DNA from: Anabaena catenula FACHB-362
Lineage (GTDB): Bacteria > Cyanobacteriota > Cyanobacteriia > Cyanobacteriales > Nostocaceae
Assembly: GCF_014698735.1 (NCBI RefSeq)
Contig: NZ_JACJTQ010000047.1
Location: 1-40,298, forward strand
DNA length: 40,298 nucleotides
Direction: 5' to 3'
Shown: piece by piece, positions 33,719 to 40,298 of the stretch
How the letters are laid out: each line of letters opens with the position of its first letter
How positions within the stretch are numbered: position 1 is the first letter of the stretch
Notes under the pieces: model-generated
The model's input: the letters and a program-made list of their open reading frames with translations, nothing else
What the model was told of the DNA's origin: nothing
The model's database searches: none
Program-made: the position numbers and the translations under genes

Positions 33719-34861
33719 TTATCGAGAATCCGAAGAAGATATCATTTCCCGAATGGCTAAAGCTGTTGCCGGTGCGAGTAAAACTCCATTGCGATAATGA
33801 CCAGTTGCCAAGAGGACATTACTAAAACCAGGTAATTTATCAATTACTGGTGCGGGTCTACCTTCAGGACGGGGACGTAAACCCGACCAAGTGCGAAGAA
33901 TTTTAGCTGTGGCTAAATCTGGGCAAAATGCGATCGCTTGTGCTTTCACAAATTCTAGCAATTCTTTATTGGGAGGTATCTCATCGCCATCATTGGGGAA
34001 TTCCACCGTTGCACCCACCCAATAGTCACCACTACCCATAGGTACAAGATGGACATCATTACCAGTAATCACCGGTTGAAAGTCAGCATTGCCTAAAATC
34101 CGCCCTACACTGAGGTATAAAGCCTGCCCTAGCACCGGACGGATATTCACCTTTTGATTTAATTGTGCAGTCAGTGGCGTAGAACCCAAGCCAGCAGCAA
34201 CTATAAACCAGTCAGCAGTAACTTTACCCTCGGAAGTTTCAATAGATTTAAGTTGCTCAATAACTGCCGGCAATAATTGAGATGATGGAGTTGGGCTACT
34301 TAGGACACTCACACCAAATTTAAAATTAACCCCATTACGTTGAGCCGCATCCACTAAAGCTAAAGTTAAAGCCGTGGGATTCAGTTGCCGATCTTGAGGA
34401 GAATAGACAGCACCAATAATTTTGGGGTGATTGATTTGCGGACAGAATTTCTGGAGTTGTTTATTGTCCCAAACGTCTAACTGCCAACCTTGAGATTTAC
34501 GAACTTCTCGTAATTGTTCCCATTCTGTCATGACTTCTACCCCACTTTCCAAGGGGTGTTCTGCATCTTCCGATAACAGCATCACAATTCCCTGACGGTT
34601 ATAAGGGATTTTGCGACCTGTAATAGCTTCTAGTTCAGGAATCAAAGTTTCATAACGTTGGATACTTGATTGGCGCATTTGCCAAGCTTTACCCTTGATT
34701 TTGTGGCTGATTACGCCCATCAGTACACCAAGCGCAGCGCTGGTAGAACCTTGTGCTGGTGGGTTTTTATCGAAAACCGTGATATTCAAACCTTTAACTT
34801 GGCTCAGTTCGTAGGCGATCGCCGCCCCAACTACACCACAACCGATAATTACTACATTCAT
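33719..34861 (-). CDS. FAD-dependent oxidoreductase, glycine oxidase (ThiO)-like
   Basis: The ATG at 34861 gives 380 residues starting MNVVIIGCGVVGAAIAYELS, a classical FAD-binding Gly motif; the longer frame upstream is repeat-derived and rejected. The DAO family pattern continues with ITVFDKNPPAQGSTSAALG, GRKIPYNRQGIVML, a middle substrate domain and the C-terminal TWSGLRPRPEGRPAPVIDK and NVLLATGHYRNGVLLAPATA. The last motif is typical of ThiO-like glycine oxidases, which make iminoglycine for thiazole synthesis, and of related D-amino acid dehydrogenases. No thiamine gene is adjacent. Likely a cytoplasmic or membrane-associated flavoprotein. Repeats lie upstream. Confidence 0.88.
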   Translation of the reverse strand: MNVVIIGCGVVGAAIAYELSQVKGLNITVFDKNPPAQGSTSAALGVLMGVISHKIKGKAWQMRQSSIQRYETLIPELEAITGRKIPYNRQGIVMLLSEDAEHPLESGVEVMTEWEQLREVRKSQGWQLDVWDNKQLQKFCPQINHPKIIGAVYSPQDRQLNPTALTLALVDAAQRNGVNFKFGVSVLSSPTPSSQLLPAVIEQLKSIETSEGKVTADWFIVAAGLGSTPLTAQLNQKVNIRPVLGQALYLSVGRILGNADFQPVITGNDVHLVPMGSGDYWVGATVEFPNDGDEIPPNKELLEFVKAQAIAFCPDLATAKILRTWSGLRPRPEGRPAPVIDKLPGFSNVLLATGHYRNGVLLAPATALAIREMISSSDSR

Positions 34862-34968
34862 GACTTTTGTTAAGAGTGAGGAGTGAAGAGTCAGGAGTTT
34901 CTCCCTTAACCCTATCACCCCATCACCCCAGCATTTTGTGACTGAAGACGCTAAGAAAGTCTGAAGAA

Positions 34969-35060
34969 GACGCTCAAGATGGGGAGATGGGGAGACGCTC
35001 AAGATGGGGAGATGGGGAGACGCTCAAGACGCTCAAGATGGGGAGATGGGGAGATGGGGG
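34969..35060. repeat. Compound tandem repeat of GACGCTCAA and GATGGGGA units
   Basis: Units GACGCTCAA and GATGGGGA alternate and repeat several times, e.g. GACGCTCAAGATGGGGA. A complex STRR with higher-order pattern. Confidence 0.85.
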
Positions 35061-35135
35061 ATTCCGATATAGTGGGGGCTTAAAAGATCCACCAATTGGA
35101 AGCTACCAAATATTCGATTTTTCTGGGAGACTCAG

Positions 35136-35202
35136 ATCCCCGTGTCCCCCTGTCCCCCTGTCCCTCTTTCCCCGTGTCCCCCTGTCCCCGTGTCCCCGCG
35201 TC
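35136..35202. repeat. Short tandem repeat, CCCCNTGT-type 7-8 bp units
   Basis: About eight imperfect copies of TGTCCCCC/TGTCCCCG, next to the psbQ stop codon at 35206. Confidence 0.85.
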
Positions 35203-35205
35203 TTT

Positions 35206-35658
35206 TTAGTTACTGCTTTCTGGAACCAGTTGCAGGAACTTATCAATATCTACAATGGTGTCCTTGTAGTTACTTAAAGCTAGACTAGTGTTACCGACGG
35301 TAGCAGCTTGGTCAATTTTAACCAAGTGGCTCAATAAATCTCTGGTGATCTGCCGTGCTTTTGGTTGGTCTTGAGGTAGTAGGTTGGGGATAACATAAGT
35401 CATATTCAGCCTAGCTTCTGTGATTGGACCGTGGATAAAATTACCTACATTGATCCATTCACCGTTTTGAATCAGGCTTTTTAATTCTTCTGAGCGATCG
35501 CGCACTACCTGAATATCTGGAACATATTCCTGGATTTTCGCCACTTGTGCCGATGTATAAGTGGGAGGTGCAGCTGCGACACTAGGTCCGCCACAACTGA
35601 TTAGGAAAGTTGCCAATAATACTAGAATCAATGAAAAAATAGAGCGTTGAGGCACCAT
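35206..35658 (-). CDS. psbQ: Photosystem II protein CyanoQ (PsbQ-like lipoprotein)
   Basis: CyanoQ is a lumenal lipoprotein that stabilises the water-oxidising side of photosystem II. From the ATG at 35658 the 150-residue protein has a signal peptide with lipobox LISCGG, so Cys is the likely lipidated residue (about 22), followed by a Pro/Ala-rich linker and a four-helix-bundle sequence (QVVRDRSEELKSLIQNGEWINVGNFIHGP, then MTYVIPNLLPQDQPKARQIT). The WINVGNFIHGP segment is typical of the family. A TTG three codons upstream is a weaker start. The final stop is directly next to a tandem repeat. Confidence 0.94.
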   Translation of the reverse strand: MVPQRSIFSLILVLLATFLISCGGPSVAAAPPTYTSAQVAKIQEYVPDIQVVRDRSEELKSLIQNGEWINVGNFIHGPITEARLNMTYVIPNLLPQDQPKARQITRDLLSHLVKIDQAATVGNTSLALSNYKDTIVDIDKFLQLVPESSN

Positions 35659-36014
35659 AAATCCCAATAAATTTGCTGTTTGTTTGCCGATTTACAGTGT
35701 CATTTTAGATCGCTTGTGTGATTTATCGTTCTGTCAGCAAAGGTTTTTGCAGAAAATTTCCTAACCACACCATAAATTGTTACTCAGCACTTGTTACGGG
35801 CTAAACGCCCCGTTCGCGAACGCGAACAGCGTGTCCGCAGGACTCAGCGTCTCGTAGAGAAGAAAGCTAACAGCACTCAGCACTGTTTCGGTGATTGAGA
35901 GTTGCGAAATTTCCAAGGGATTGATAAGCTGAAACACTAATAAGATAAGCCTTCTGGCGATTTTTCTGTTTTCATATCCCCCACAAGCTGACCCAAGATT
36001 AGGAGTGTTTTGTC
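35659..36014. other. Divergent intergenic region between psbQ and the 36.0 kb gene
   Basis: The gap holds a small GC-rich dispersed repeat near 35805-35862 (GTTCGCGAACGCGAACAGCG) and otherwise nothing recognisable. Both promoters should lie here. The open frame on the minus strand is not gene-like. Confidence 0.6.
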
Positions 36015-36446
36015 GTGAACGCATCTGAACAGGCAACAAACCTTGAACTCGCCAGCAAGATTGCCACGGTAGTTAACTTGTTCAAATTGGAGTTTCCTGA
36101 TGCCAAATCGGATCTTAAACCTTGGCAGAATGACCCAGAAACAAGGGAATTAGTAGATCCAGATTCCATAGACATCGGGTTTCACTTTCCGGGAATCAGC
36201 AAATCTTGGCGCAGTCGCAGTATTTTGATTCAAATCCGTTTTTATCAAGATCCTATCAATCAATCCCAGCGAGCGATCGGTATTGAAGTATCGGGATTTG
36301 ACCATCGTGGTCAAGTTTGGCGACTTTCAACAATAGAACAATGGAGTTTTGTGGGTGAGTCTGTTCCTTCTCCTGCAATTGGGGAAAAGCTCAAACAGAT
36401 TTGCCGACAAATATTAGAAATATTTAACCCACATCCTGCGCCCTAA
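36015..36446 (+). CDS. Conserved-looking protein of unknown function
   Basis: The start is GTG at 36015, with AGGAG nine bases upstream, which fixes it. The 143-residue soluble protein starts MNASEQATNLELASKIATVV and shows alternating strands and helices: DIGFHFPGISKSWRSRSILI, IRFYQDPINQSQRAIGIEVSG, QVWRLSTIEQWSFVG and a C-terminal helix KLKQICRQILEIFN. Gene-like composition. No known domain could be identified. It has no close neighbour on the same strand. Confidence 0.72.
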   Translation: MNASEQATNLELASKIATVVNLFKLEFPDAKSDLKPWQNDPETRELVDPDSIDIGFHFPGISKSWRSRSILIQIRFYQDPINQSQRAIGIEVSGFDHRGQVWRLSTIEQWSFVGESVPSPAIGEKLKQICRQILEIFNPHPAP

Positions 36447-36676
36447 ATTAGTTGGAGAGCAAAAAATTTTGGGCGAGAATGACAAGTCTATTGGGGATAA
36501 TTCAGGTTAACCATCCCAAAGCCACACTTGTATCAAATCACTTAATTAAAGCTGCAAATGAATCTCCGCGTCTCCCCATCTGGAGCGTCTCCCCGTCTGT
36601 TCATTTGTATCAATCTTAAAGTGTAATTGTATTACCTGTTCGCGTAGCGTGCCGGAGGCATAAAGAGTGGAGAATG

Positions 36677-37273
36677 TCACCGCTTGTTAACGTTAGCCTC
36701 TAAGGTTTTGACCTGAGTTTGCAGTTCTTCTACTACTTGTATATGCGATCGCTCTACCAAGTAACCTGCCCAAACAAAGCTACCAGCTAACACCGTAACT
36801 GCGCCAACTAAAATACCCGTGAGCAATTTTACCTGAGAACGAAGATGTTTCACTTCGTAAATTTGATATTGAGTCGGGGAAAGAGAATTGAGATTGGCAT
36901 CTTGATTTTCTCTGACTATTTCTACAGTTACATTTTCTACTATTTTGAACTCAATTTTACTTCGCAGCCAATTAGCAATCAAGTTAGGGCAATTCTTCTT
37001 AAACCATTGCCAAGCAATCATCCTGAATGCTGGTTTAGACATTTTGGAAATTACTTTCATAGTTCTATTGAGAGTGCGAAACTGAATCTTTTGATTAATA
37101 AGATTAGTTGCTCCTACATCGTAGAGACAGTTCAAGATCAACTTAATTGTAATTTCCTCTCTATCAATTAAATTTTCTAACAAGAGGAGAACATCTTGCA
37201 TAAGTTTTTCTTCTCTTTCCTTTTCTGTAGCCAATTTTGTTAAGTCATTTGATGTTTTTATTGTCTCAGACAT
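36677..37273 (-). CDS. Membrane-anchored protein of unknown function
   Basis: The 198-residue protein starts MSETIKTSNDLTKLATEKER. The N-terminal two thirds are helical and charged (EKLMQDVLLLLENLIDREE, then a basic KVISKMSKPAFRMIAWQWFKK), followed by one membrane segment near residues 150-172 (LLTGILVGAVTVLAGSFVWA) and a short coiled coil (VEELQTQVKTLEANV) at the end. No enzyme motif is seen. It may be a membrane-associated cyanobacterial structural or regulatory protein. No operon is evident. Confidence 0.72.
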   Translation of the reverse strand: MSETIKTSNDLTKLATEKEREEKLMQDVLLLLENLIDREEITIKLILNCLYDVGATNLINQKIQFRTLNRTMKVISKMSKPAFRMIAWQWFKKNCPNLIANWLRSKIEFKIVENVTVEIVRENQDANLNSLSPTQYQIYEVKHLRSQVKLLTGILVGAVTVLAGSFVWAGYLVERSHIQVVEELQTQVKTLEANVNKR

Positions 37274-37608
37274 ACTTTTTGTATAAAAAAGTGTTGGTTT
37301 TTAAGTATTTATCTATAATTATATCCACATAAAAAAGTATTGTAAAACTCCGCTGGAAATAGACCCTTTTCTAGCGGAGCGATACCCACGGTAAGCTACG
37401 CTAATGCTCGACCTATGTCCAAACCATAAAGTTTCAAAGGTGAGGCTGCGCCTAAGCGCAGCATCTTTGCGAAGAGAAATGACTTTGTTGGTGTGTAACA
37501 CCAATGTGAAAAATGATTGTGACAGATGGACAGCGCCAAACCACTATCTATGTTTCACAATCCAAAATCTAAAATCCCCAATGGTAACTGCCCTTAAAGT
37601 GTCACCAT
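37274..37608. other. Intergenic region with GC-rich hairpins
   Basis: The gap has an inverted repeat with arms CTCCGCT/AGCGGAG (37349-37380) and a GCTGCGCCTAAGCGCAGC hairpin near 37444-37461. The two open frames on opposite strands through these palindromes are not gene-like. A family of small palindromic repeats is more likely. Confidence 0.55.
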
Positions 37609-39795
37609 TTATGACTTTGTTTGTGACAAATTGCCAAAAAAGTCATAATAATTCAACGCTTCCAAAATGCCCCAGGCATAATGCCCTTGAGCAAAATAAA
37701 TCTGTGGACAGCCCCGCAGCTTTTCAAGTTCTTGGCTGTAATTCCCAACCACAACGGCTAATGTATTCCCAGCCAGCATAGATTCATCATTACCTGATGC
37801 CCCTGCCACCAAGAACCGTTGAACAGGTAAACCCCATTTCAAAGCCGCATAACGAATCGCATCTCCTTTAGAAGCGCGAATAGGTACTAAATCAAGATAC
37901 ATATTATGGCTATAAATGCCCTTGACAGGAAGCTGATGGCGACGCAGATGACGGATAATTTCCCGGAAGCTAGGCGATTTTTCTTCATCTACAAAATAGC
38001 TGATTTTAAACTTGCCTTGAGCTTCTGGTGGCTGTAATTCAACCCCAGGAATATCCTTCATCGCTGCACGAATTATCTTGGATTTCCAATTGTAGCCAAT
38101 GTGTTTTTGCCAACTTGTATCTAGTACCACTTGGGGACCATAGTAAATTTCACTTCCTGCTGATGTAATTAGCAAATCTGGCATTGGGAATCGCCATTCC
38201 TCCAACATACTCAAGGTACTTTCGAGGCTGCGACCAGTCGCAATCCCAACTCCAGTTGTATCCCCCTGATTCCCAATTTGCTCAATCAACTGTTGCAAGG
38301 CTTCCTCATCACCTAATAATGTGTTATCTATTTCGCATACGAGGAAACGATCAGCAGTTGGTAGGTGGTTTGTATCAGGTATATTCCAGTCTGGGTGGTC
38401 GACTGCTGGAGATTCACTCAGCGGACTCAGCAGAGATTGAACTCTTCGTTGGGGAAATAAATGCACTTGCTCCAGATATTGTTCTACATGACTATGCCAG
38501 GAGAAATGTTTGCAGACATTAACCAAGCCATTGTTAGACCAGCGTTGCCATTGTTCAGTATCTGTCAGAGTGGTTCGCAATGCATTTTGTATTTCTTGAA
38601 TATTCAGAGGATCAATCAGCAGACCATTCTCGCAAGCTGATAGGATATCTCTTGGACCACCGTCAGCAGTAGCAATAATAGGGACACCACAAGCACTGGC
38701 CTCAATCAGAGTCAGTCCAAATGGTTCTGTCAATGCGGGATTGATGAAAACTCCTCTTGTCTTAGCCGTCAGCCGATATAAGTCAGGTACATCGTCAGCA
38801 TTGTGGTGTTTGGGATAAGCGATATGACCATAAAGATCATAGCGATCTATTAATTGCAATATCTCGATAAATACCTGGCGTGGACCTGATTCCATCGTCA
38901 TGATATCCTCGCGTTTTCCCAGTACAATCACCAGGTTGGCTAAGTTACGCAGTTCCGGATCTTCGCCATAAGCTTTGATGAGACTACGCACATTTTTACG
39001 AATAGCCGGACGGGAAATTGCCATGATAATTGGCTTTTGCGGCTCTTTCAGAAAACGCTCTAATTCCTTTTGAATCGGTGGGTTCTGCCAATCATCTCCT
39101 ACTGGGTAGAAACGCTCCAGAGTCACACCAGGAGGAATTACCACCATTCTTTCTGGTTGATAGTGGTCATAAACGCTGTACTGCTGCTCAACTTCTTGAT
39201 GAGTACTGGCTATAACTAGGGCTGCACTACCAAGTGTGGTTTCCTCTGCTTCAATTCGCGTACTGATATGAAAATGATCTTCAATGACTTCTTGTTTGGT
39301 TCCCTGTTCTAGTAATCGTTGCTGCTTAACACGTCCGAGGGAGTGACCCGTATGTACAAGGGGCGTTCCTAACCAGCCTGCAACCCGACAGCCTACATAT
39401 CCAGCGTCAGCATAGTGTGTATGAATGACATTTGGTATTCTGCCAACTTTGCGAATGTGTCTGAGCAATTCATCTGCAAAGGTATCTAAATGCTGCCAGA
39501 GAACTTCTTTGCGAAGGTAGCGACGGGGACCACAGGCAAGACGAATAATTTGGGCTTTGTCTGACAGAATTTCTATTGGTTGAGCATAGTCAGGACTCAC
39601 TTTTGGGTCATTCACCAACCGCGTGACTAAATCAACTCTTTCTACTTTGGGGTTTTTGGCTAATGTGCAGGCAAGTTCGACTACATATTTTGTTTGTCCA
39701 CCAGTATCGGCATCTCTTCCTAATTCTAGATTGTTACCACGAATTAAACCATGAACACTAACGAGTAGAATGTATAACCCTGGATTTTGTGACAT
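37609..39795 (-). CDS. sps: Sucrose-phosphate synthase with degenerate phosphatase domain
   Basis: SPS transfers glucose from a nucleotide sugar to fructose-6-phosphate. The ATG at 39795 has GGAGG eight bases before it, so it is preferred to the ATG at 39810; the protein has 728 residues. Residues to about 460 are a GT-B (GT4) domain: HGLIRGNNLELGRDADTGGQ, THYADAGYVGC, HTGHSLGRVKQQRLL and the E-x7-E region NPALTEPFGLTLIEAS. Residues about 480-725 resemble SPP, but the nucleophile is replaced (CEIDNTLLGD; Glu488 for Asp) and GDSGND reads GASGND (Ala666). Phosphatase activity is therefore unlikely; the stand-alone SPP would do it. Sucrose serves in osmotic protection and, in filaments, as a heterocyst carbon source. 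Confidence 0.95.
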   Translation of the reverse strand: MSQNPGLYILLVSVHGLIRGNNLELGRDADTGGQTKYVVELACTLAKNPKVERVDLVTRLVNDPKVSPDYAQPIEILSDKAQIIRLACGPRRYLRKEVLWQHLDTFADELLRHIRKVGRIPNVIHTHYADAGYVGCRVAGWLGTPLVHTGHSLGRVKQQRLLEQGTKQEVIEDHFHISTRIEAEETTLGSAALVIASTHQEVEQQYSVYDHYQPERMVVIPPGVTLERFYPVGDDWQNPPIQKELERFLKEPQKPIIMAISRPAIRKNVRSLIKAYGEDPELRNLANLVIVLGKREDIMTMESGPRQVFIEILQLIDRYDLYGHIAYPKHHNADDVPDLYRLTAKTRGVFINPALTEPFGLTLIEASACGVPIIATADGGPRDILSACENGLLIDPLNIQEIQNALRTTLTDTEQWQRWSNNGLVNVCKHFSWHSHVEQYLEQVHLFPQRRVQSLLSPLSESPAVDHPDWNIPDTNHLPTADRFLVCEIDNTLLGDEEALQQLIEQIGNQGDTTGVGIATGRSLESTLSMLEEWRFPMPDLLITSAGSEIYYGPQVVLDTSWQKHIGYNWKSKIIRAAMKDIPGVELQPPEAQGKFKISYFVDEEKSPSFREIIRHLRRHQLPVKGIYSHNMYLDLVPIRASKGDAIRYAALKWGLPVQRFLVAGASGNDESMLAGNTLAVVVGNYSQELEKLRGCPQIYFAQGHYAWGILEALNYYDFFGNLSQTKS

Positions 39796-40128
39796 CTTGT
39801 CTTCCTCCATAATTAACCGTATTGCAGGCTATGTTTAGCCTTTTTATACTGAATGGACTTGACTGTTATATGTGAAACATCCATCATACAGGTAGGTTGA
39901 GCAGTTTAACACTTTGTTAAAGCATCTGAATCTATAAAAAATTCGGAAAATTTATGGTTTTTCAGTTCATAGCAATTAACTGAGTTACCAATTTGAAGAT
40001 AAGTAGGTCAACTTTTTATGTTTAGCAATTGGAAACGCAGATAAGTAGATAATAAAAAAAGCGCCTTCTGCGAACAGAAGACGCTTTTTTATTAATGAGA
40101 CTTGGTTAACCAAGCCTCTTGTGAAATA
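39796..40128. other. Gap between psbA and sps
   Basis: This 333-bp AT-rich gap should contain the sps promoter. The only structured feature is the terminator hairpin at 40054-40090. No reading frame is supported. Confidence 0.6.
40054..40090 (-). terminator. psbA terminator hairpin
   Basis: A long stem with arms AAAAAAGCGCCTTCTG and CAGAAGACGCTTTTTT, loop CGAA, ends in T-runs on both strands. It lies about 40 bp after the psbA stop and is a strong terminator for psbA; it also works in the other direction. Confidence 0.9.
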
Positions 40129-40298
40129 TTAACCGTTGATTGCAGGAGCGCTCATTGCAACAGGAGCAACATCACCAGCAGCCAAGTCTAGGGGGAAGTT
40201 GTGAGCGTTGCGCTCGTGCATTACTTCCATACCCAGGTTAGCGCGGTTGATTACGTCAGCCCATGTACCAATTACACGACCTTGAGAATCAATGATTG
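40129..40298 (-). CDS. psbA: Photosystem II D1 protein, C-terminal part (cut by window edge)
   Basis: The minus-strand frame ends at TAA 40131-40129 and encodes the last 56 residues of D1: [18 protein letters not shown], then [16 protein letters not shown] and [13 protein letters not shown]1 is the reaction-centre subunit that binds the water-oxidising Mn4CaO5 cluster, whose ligands include the conserved His, Glu and Asp here ([13 protein letters not shown]). CtpA cleaves after LDLA; the extension [17 protein letters not shown] is removed on maturation. The rest of the gene is outside the window. The Gly in VIGTWAD, where many D1 copies have Asn, may mark a variant form. Confidence 0.97.
   Translation of the reverse strand, partial: IIDSQGRVIGTWADVINRANLGMEVMHERNAHNFPLDLAAGDVAPVAMSAPAING

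Larger units (their letters stand above)
34862..35205. other. Repeat-rich intergenic region
   Basis: The gap contains two tandem repeat arrays (34969-35060 and 35136-35202) and little unique sequence. Open frames across it are repeat-driven. Confidence 0.65.

Noticed and set aside
34969-35202. CRISPR-like array
   Set aside because: Units are 7-9 bp, without spacers of even length; these are STRRs. No cas genes are seen.
37404-37781. Plus-strand open frame overlapping the sps end
   Set aside because: It begins in palindromic repeats and continues antisense to sps.
37609-39795. Bifunctional SPS-SPP
   Set aside because: The phosphatase domain has lost the nucleophile Asp and a metal-binding Asp, so I call it degenerate.
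1-40298. tRNA or rRNA genes
   Set aside because: No cloverleaf with GTTC(G/A)A and acceptor pairing, and no rRNA-like sequence, was noticed in the gaps; a tRNAscan run would settle it.

Overview
The window is chromosomal DNA from a filamentous, Nostocales-type cyanobacterium. The evidence is the 3' end of psbA (photosystem II D1), a CyanoQ (PsbQ-like) lipoprotein, a high-light-inducible protein, cyanobacterial sucrose synthesis genes, frequent GCGATCGC (HIP1) octamers, 7-8 bp short tandem repeats (STRRs), and many small palindromic or MITE-like repeats between genes. No rRNA, tRNA or CRISPR array was seen.

Layout. 1-3.2 kb: 5' end of a TnpB-like gene at the window edge, recA with a candidate LexA box, and three small conserved or unknown genes. 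3.3-7.2 kb: Tat-signal S66 peptidase, an SDR with an unusual Tyr-x6-Lys active site, and a zinc-ribbon Ser/Thr kinase with a membrane tail. 7.6-12.0 kb: small membrane protein, then GT2 glycosyltransferase, TVP38/VTT membrane protein and a MerA-like flavoprotein on one strand. 12.2-17.4 kb: small protein, stress-type SDR, PGM1-like ATP-grasp ligase, and dapL. 17.5-19.7 kb: an AT-rich, translationally coupled pair (ABC/OLD-like ATPase plus a possible PD-(D/E)XK protein) that looks like an uncharacterised defence-type module. 19.9-25.1 kb: cation/proton antiporter with a USP domain behind a clear fluoride (crcB) riboswitch, a divergent HtpX protease, and several small proteins. 25.3-33.4 kb: aspS, a spp-ruvA-bioF gene string, hli, an unknown gene, and a class II aroA. 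33.7-40.3 kb: glycine-oxidase-like flavoprotein, psbQ, two unknown genes, sucrose-phosphate synthase with a degenerate phosphatase domain, and psbA.

The gene content is mostly housekeeping (recombination, lysine, aromatic amino acid and biotin synthesis, translation, photosynthesis, sucrose). SPS and the stand-alone SPP are 7 kb apart but should act in sequence; the degenerate HAD domain of SPS explains why a separate phosphatase is needed. The intergenic DNA is heavily remodelled by at least five small inverted-repeat element families. Three are nested inside one another at 15.75-16.15 kb, and one family provides the stop codons of two genes.

The strongest unusual observations are the fluoride riboswitch on an antiporter-USP gene (21.5-21.66 kb), the two-gene ATPase module (17.5-19.7 kb), the nested MITEs with target duplications still readable, and MITE ends acting as gene ends. 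All family names come from reading translated sequence and motifs; no database search was run.
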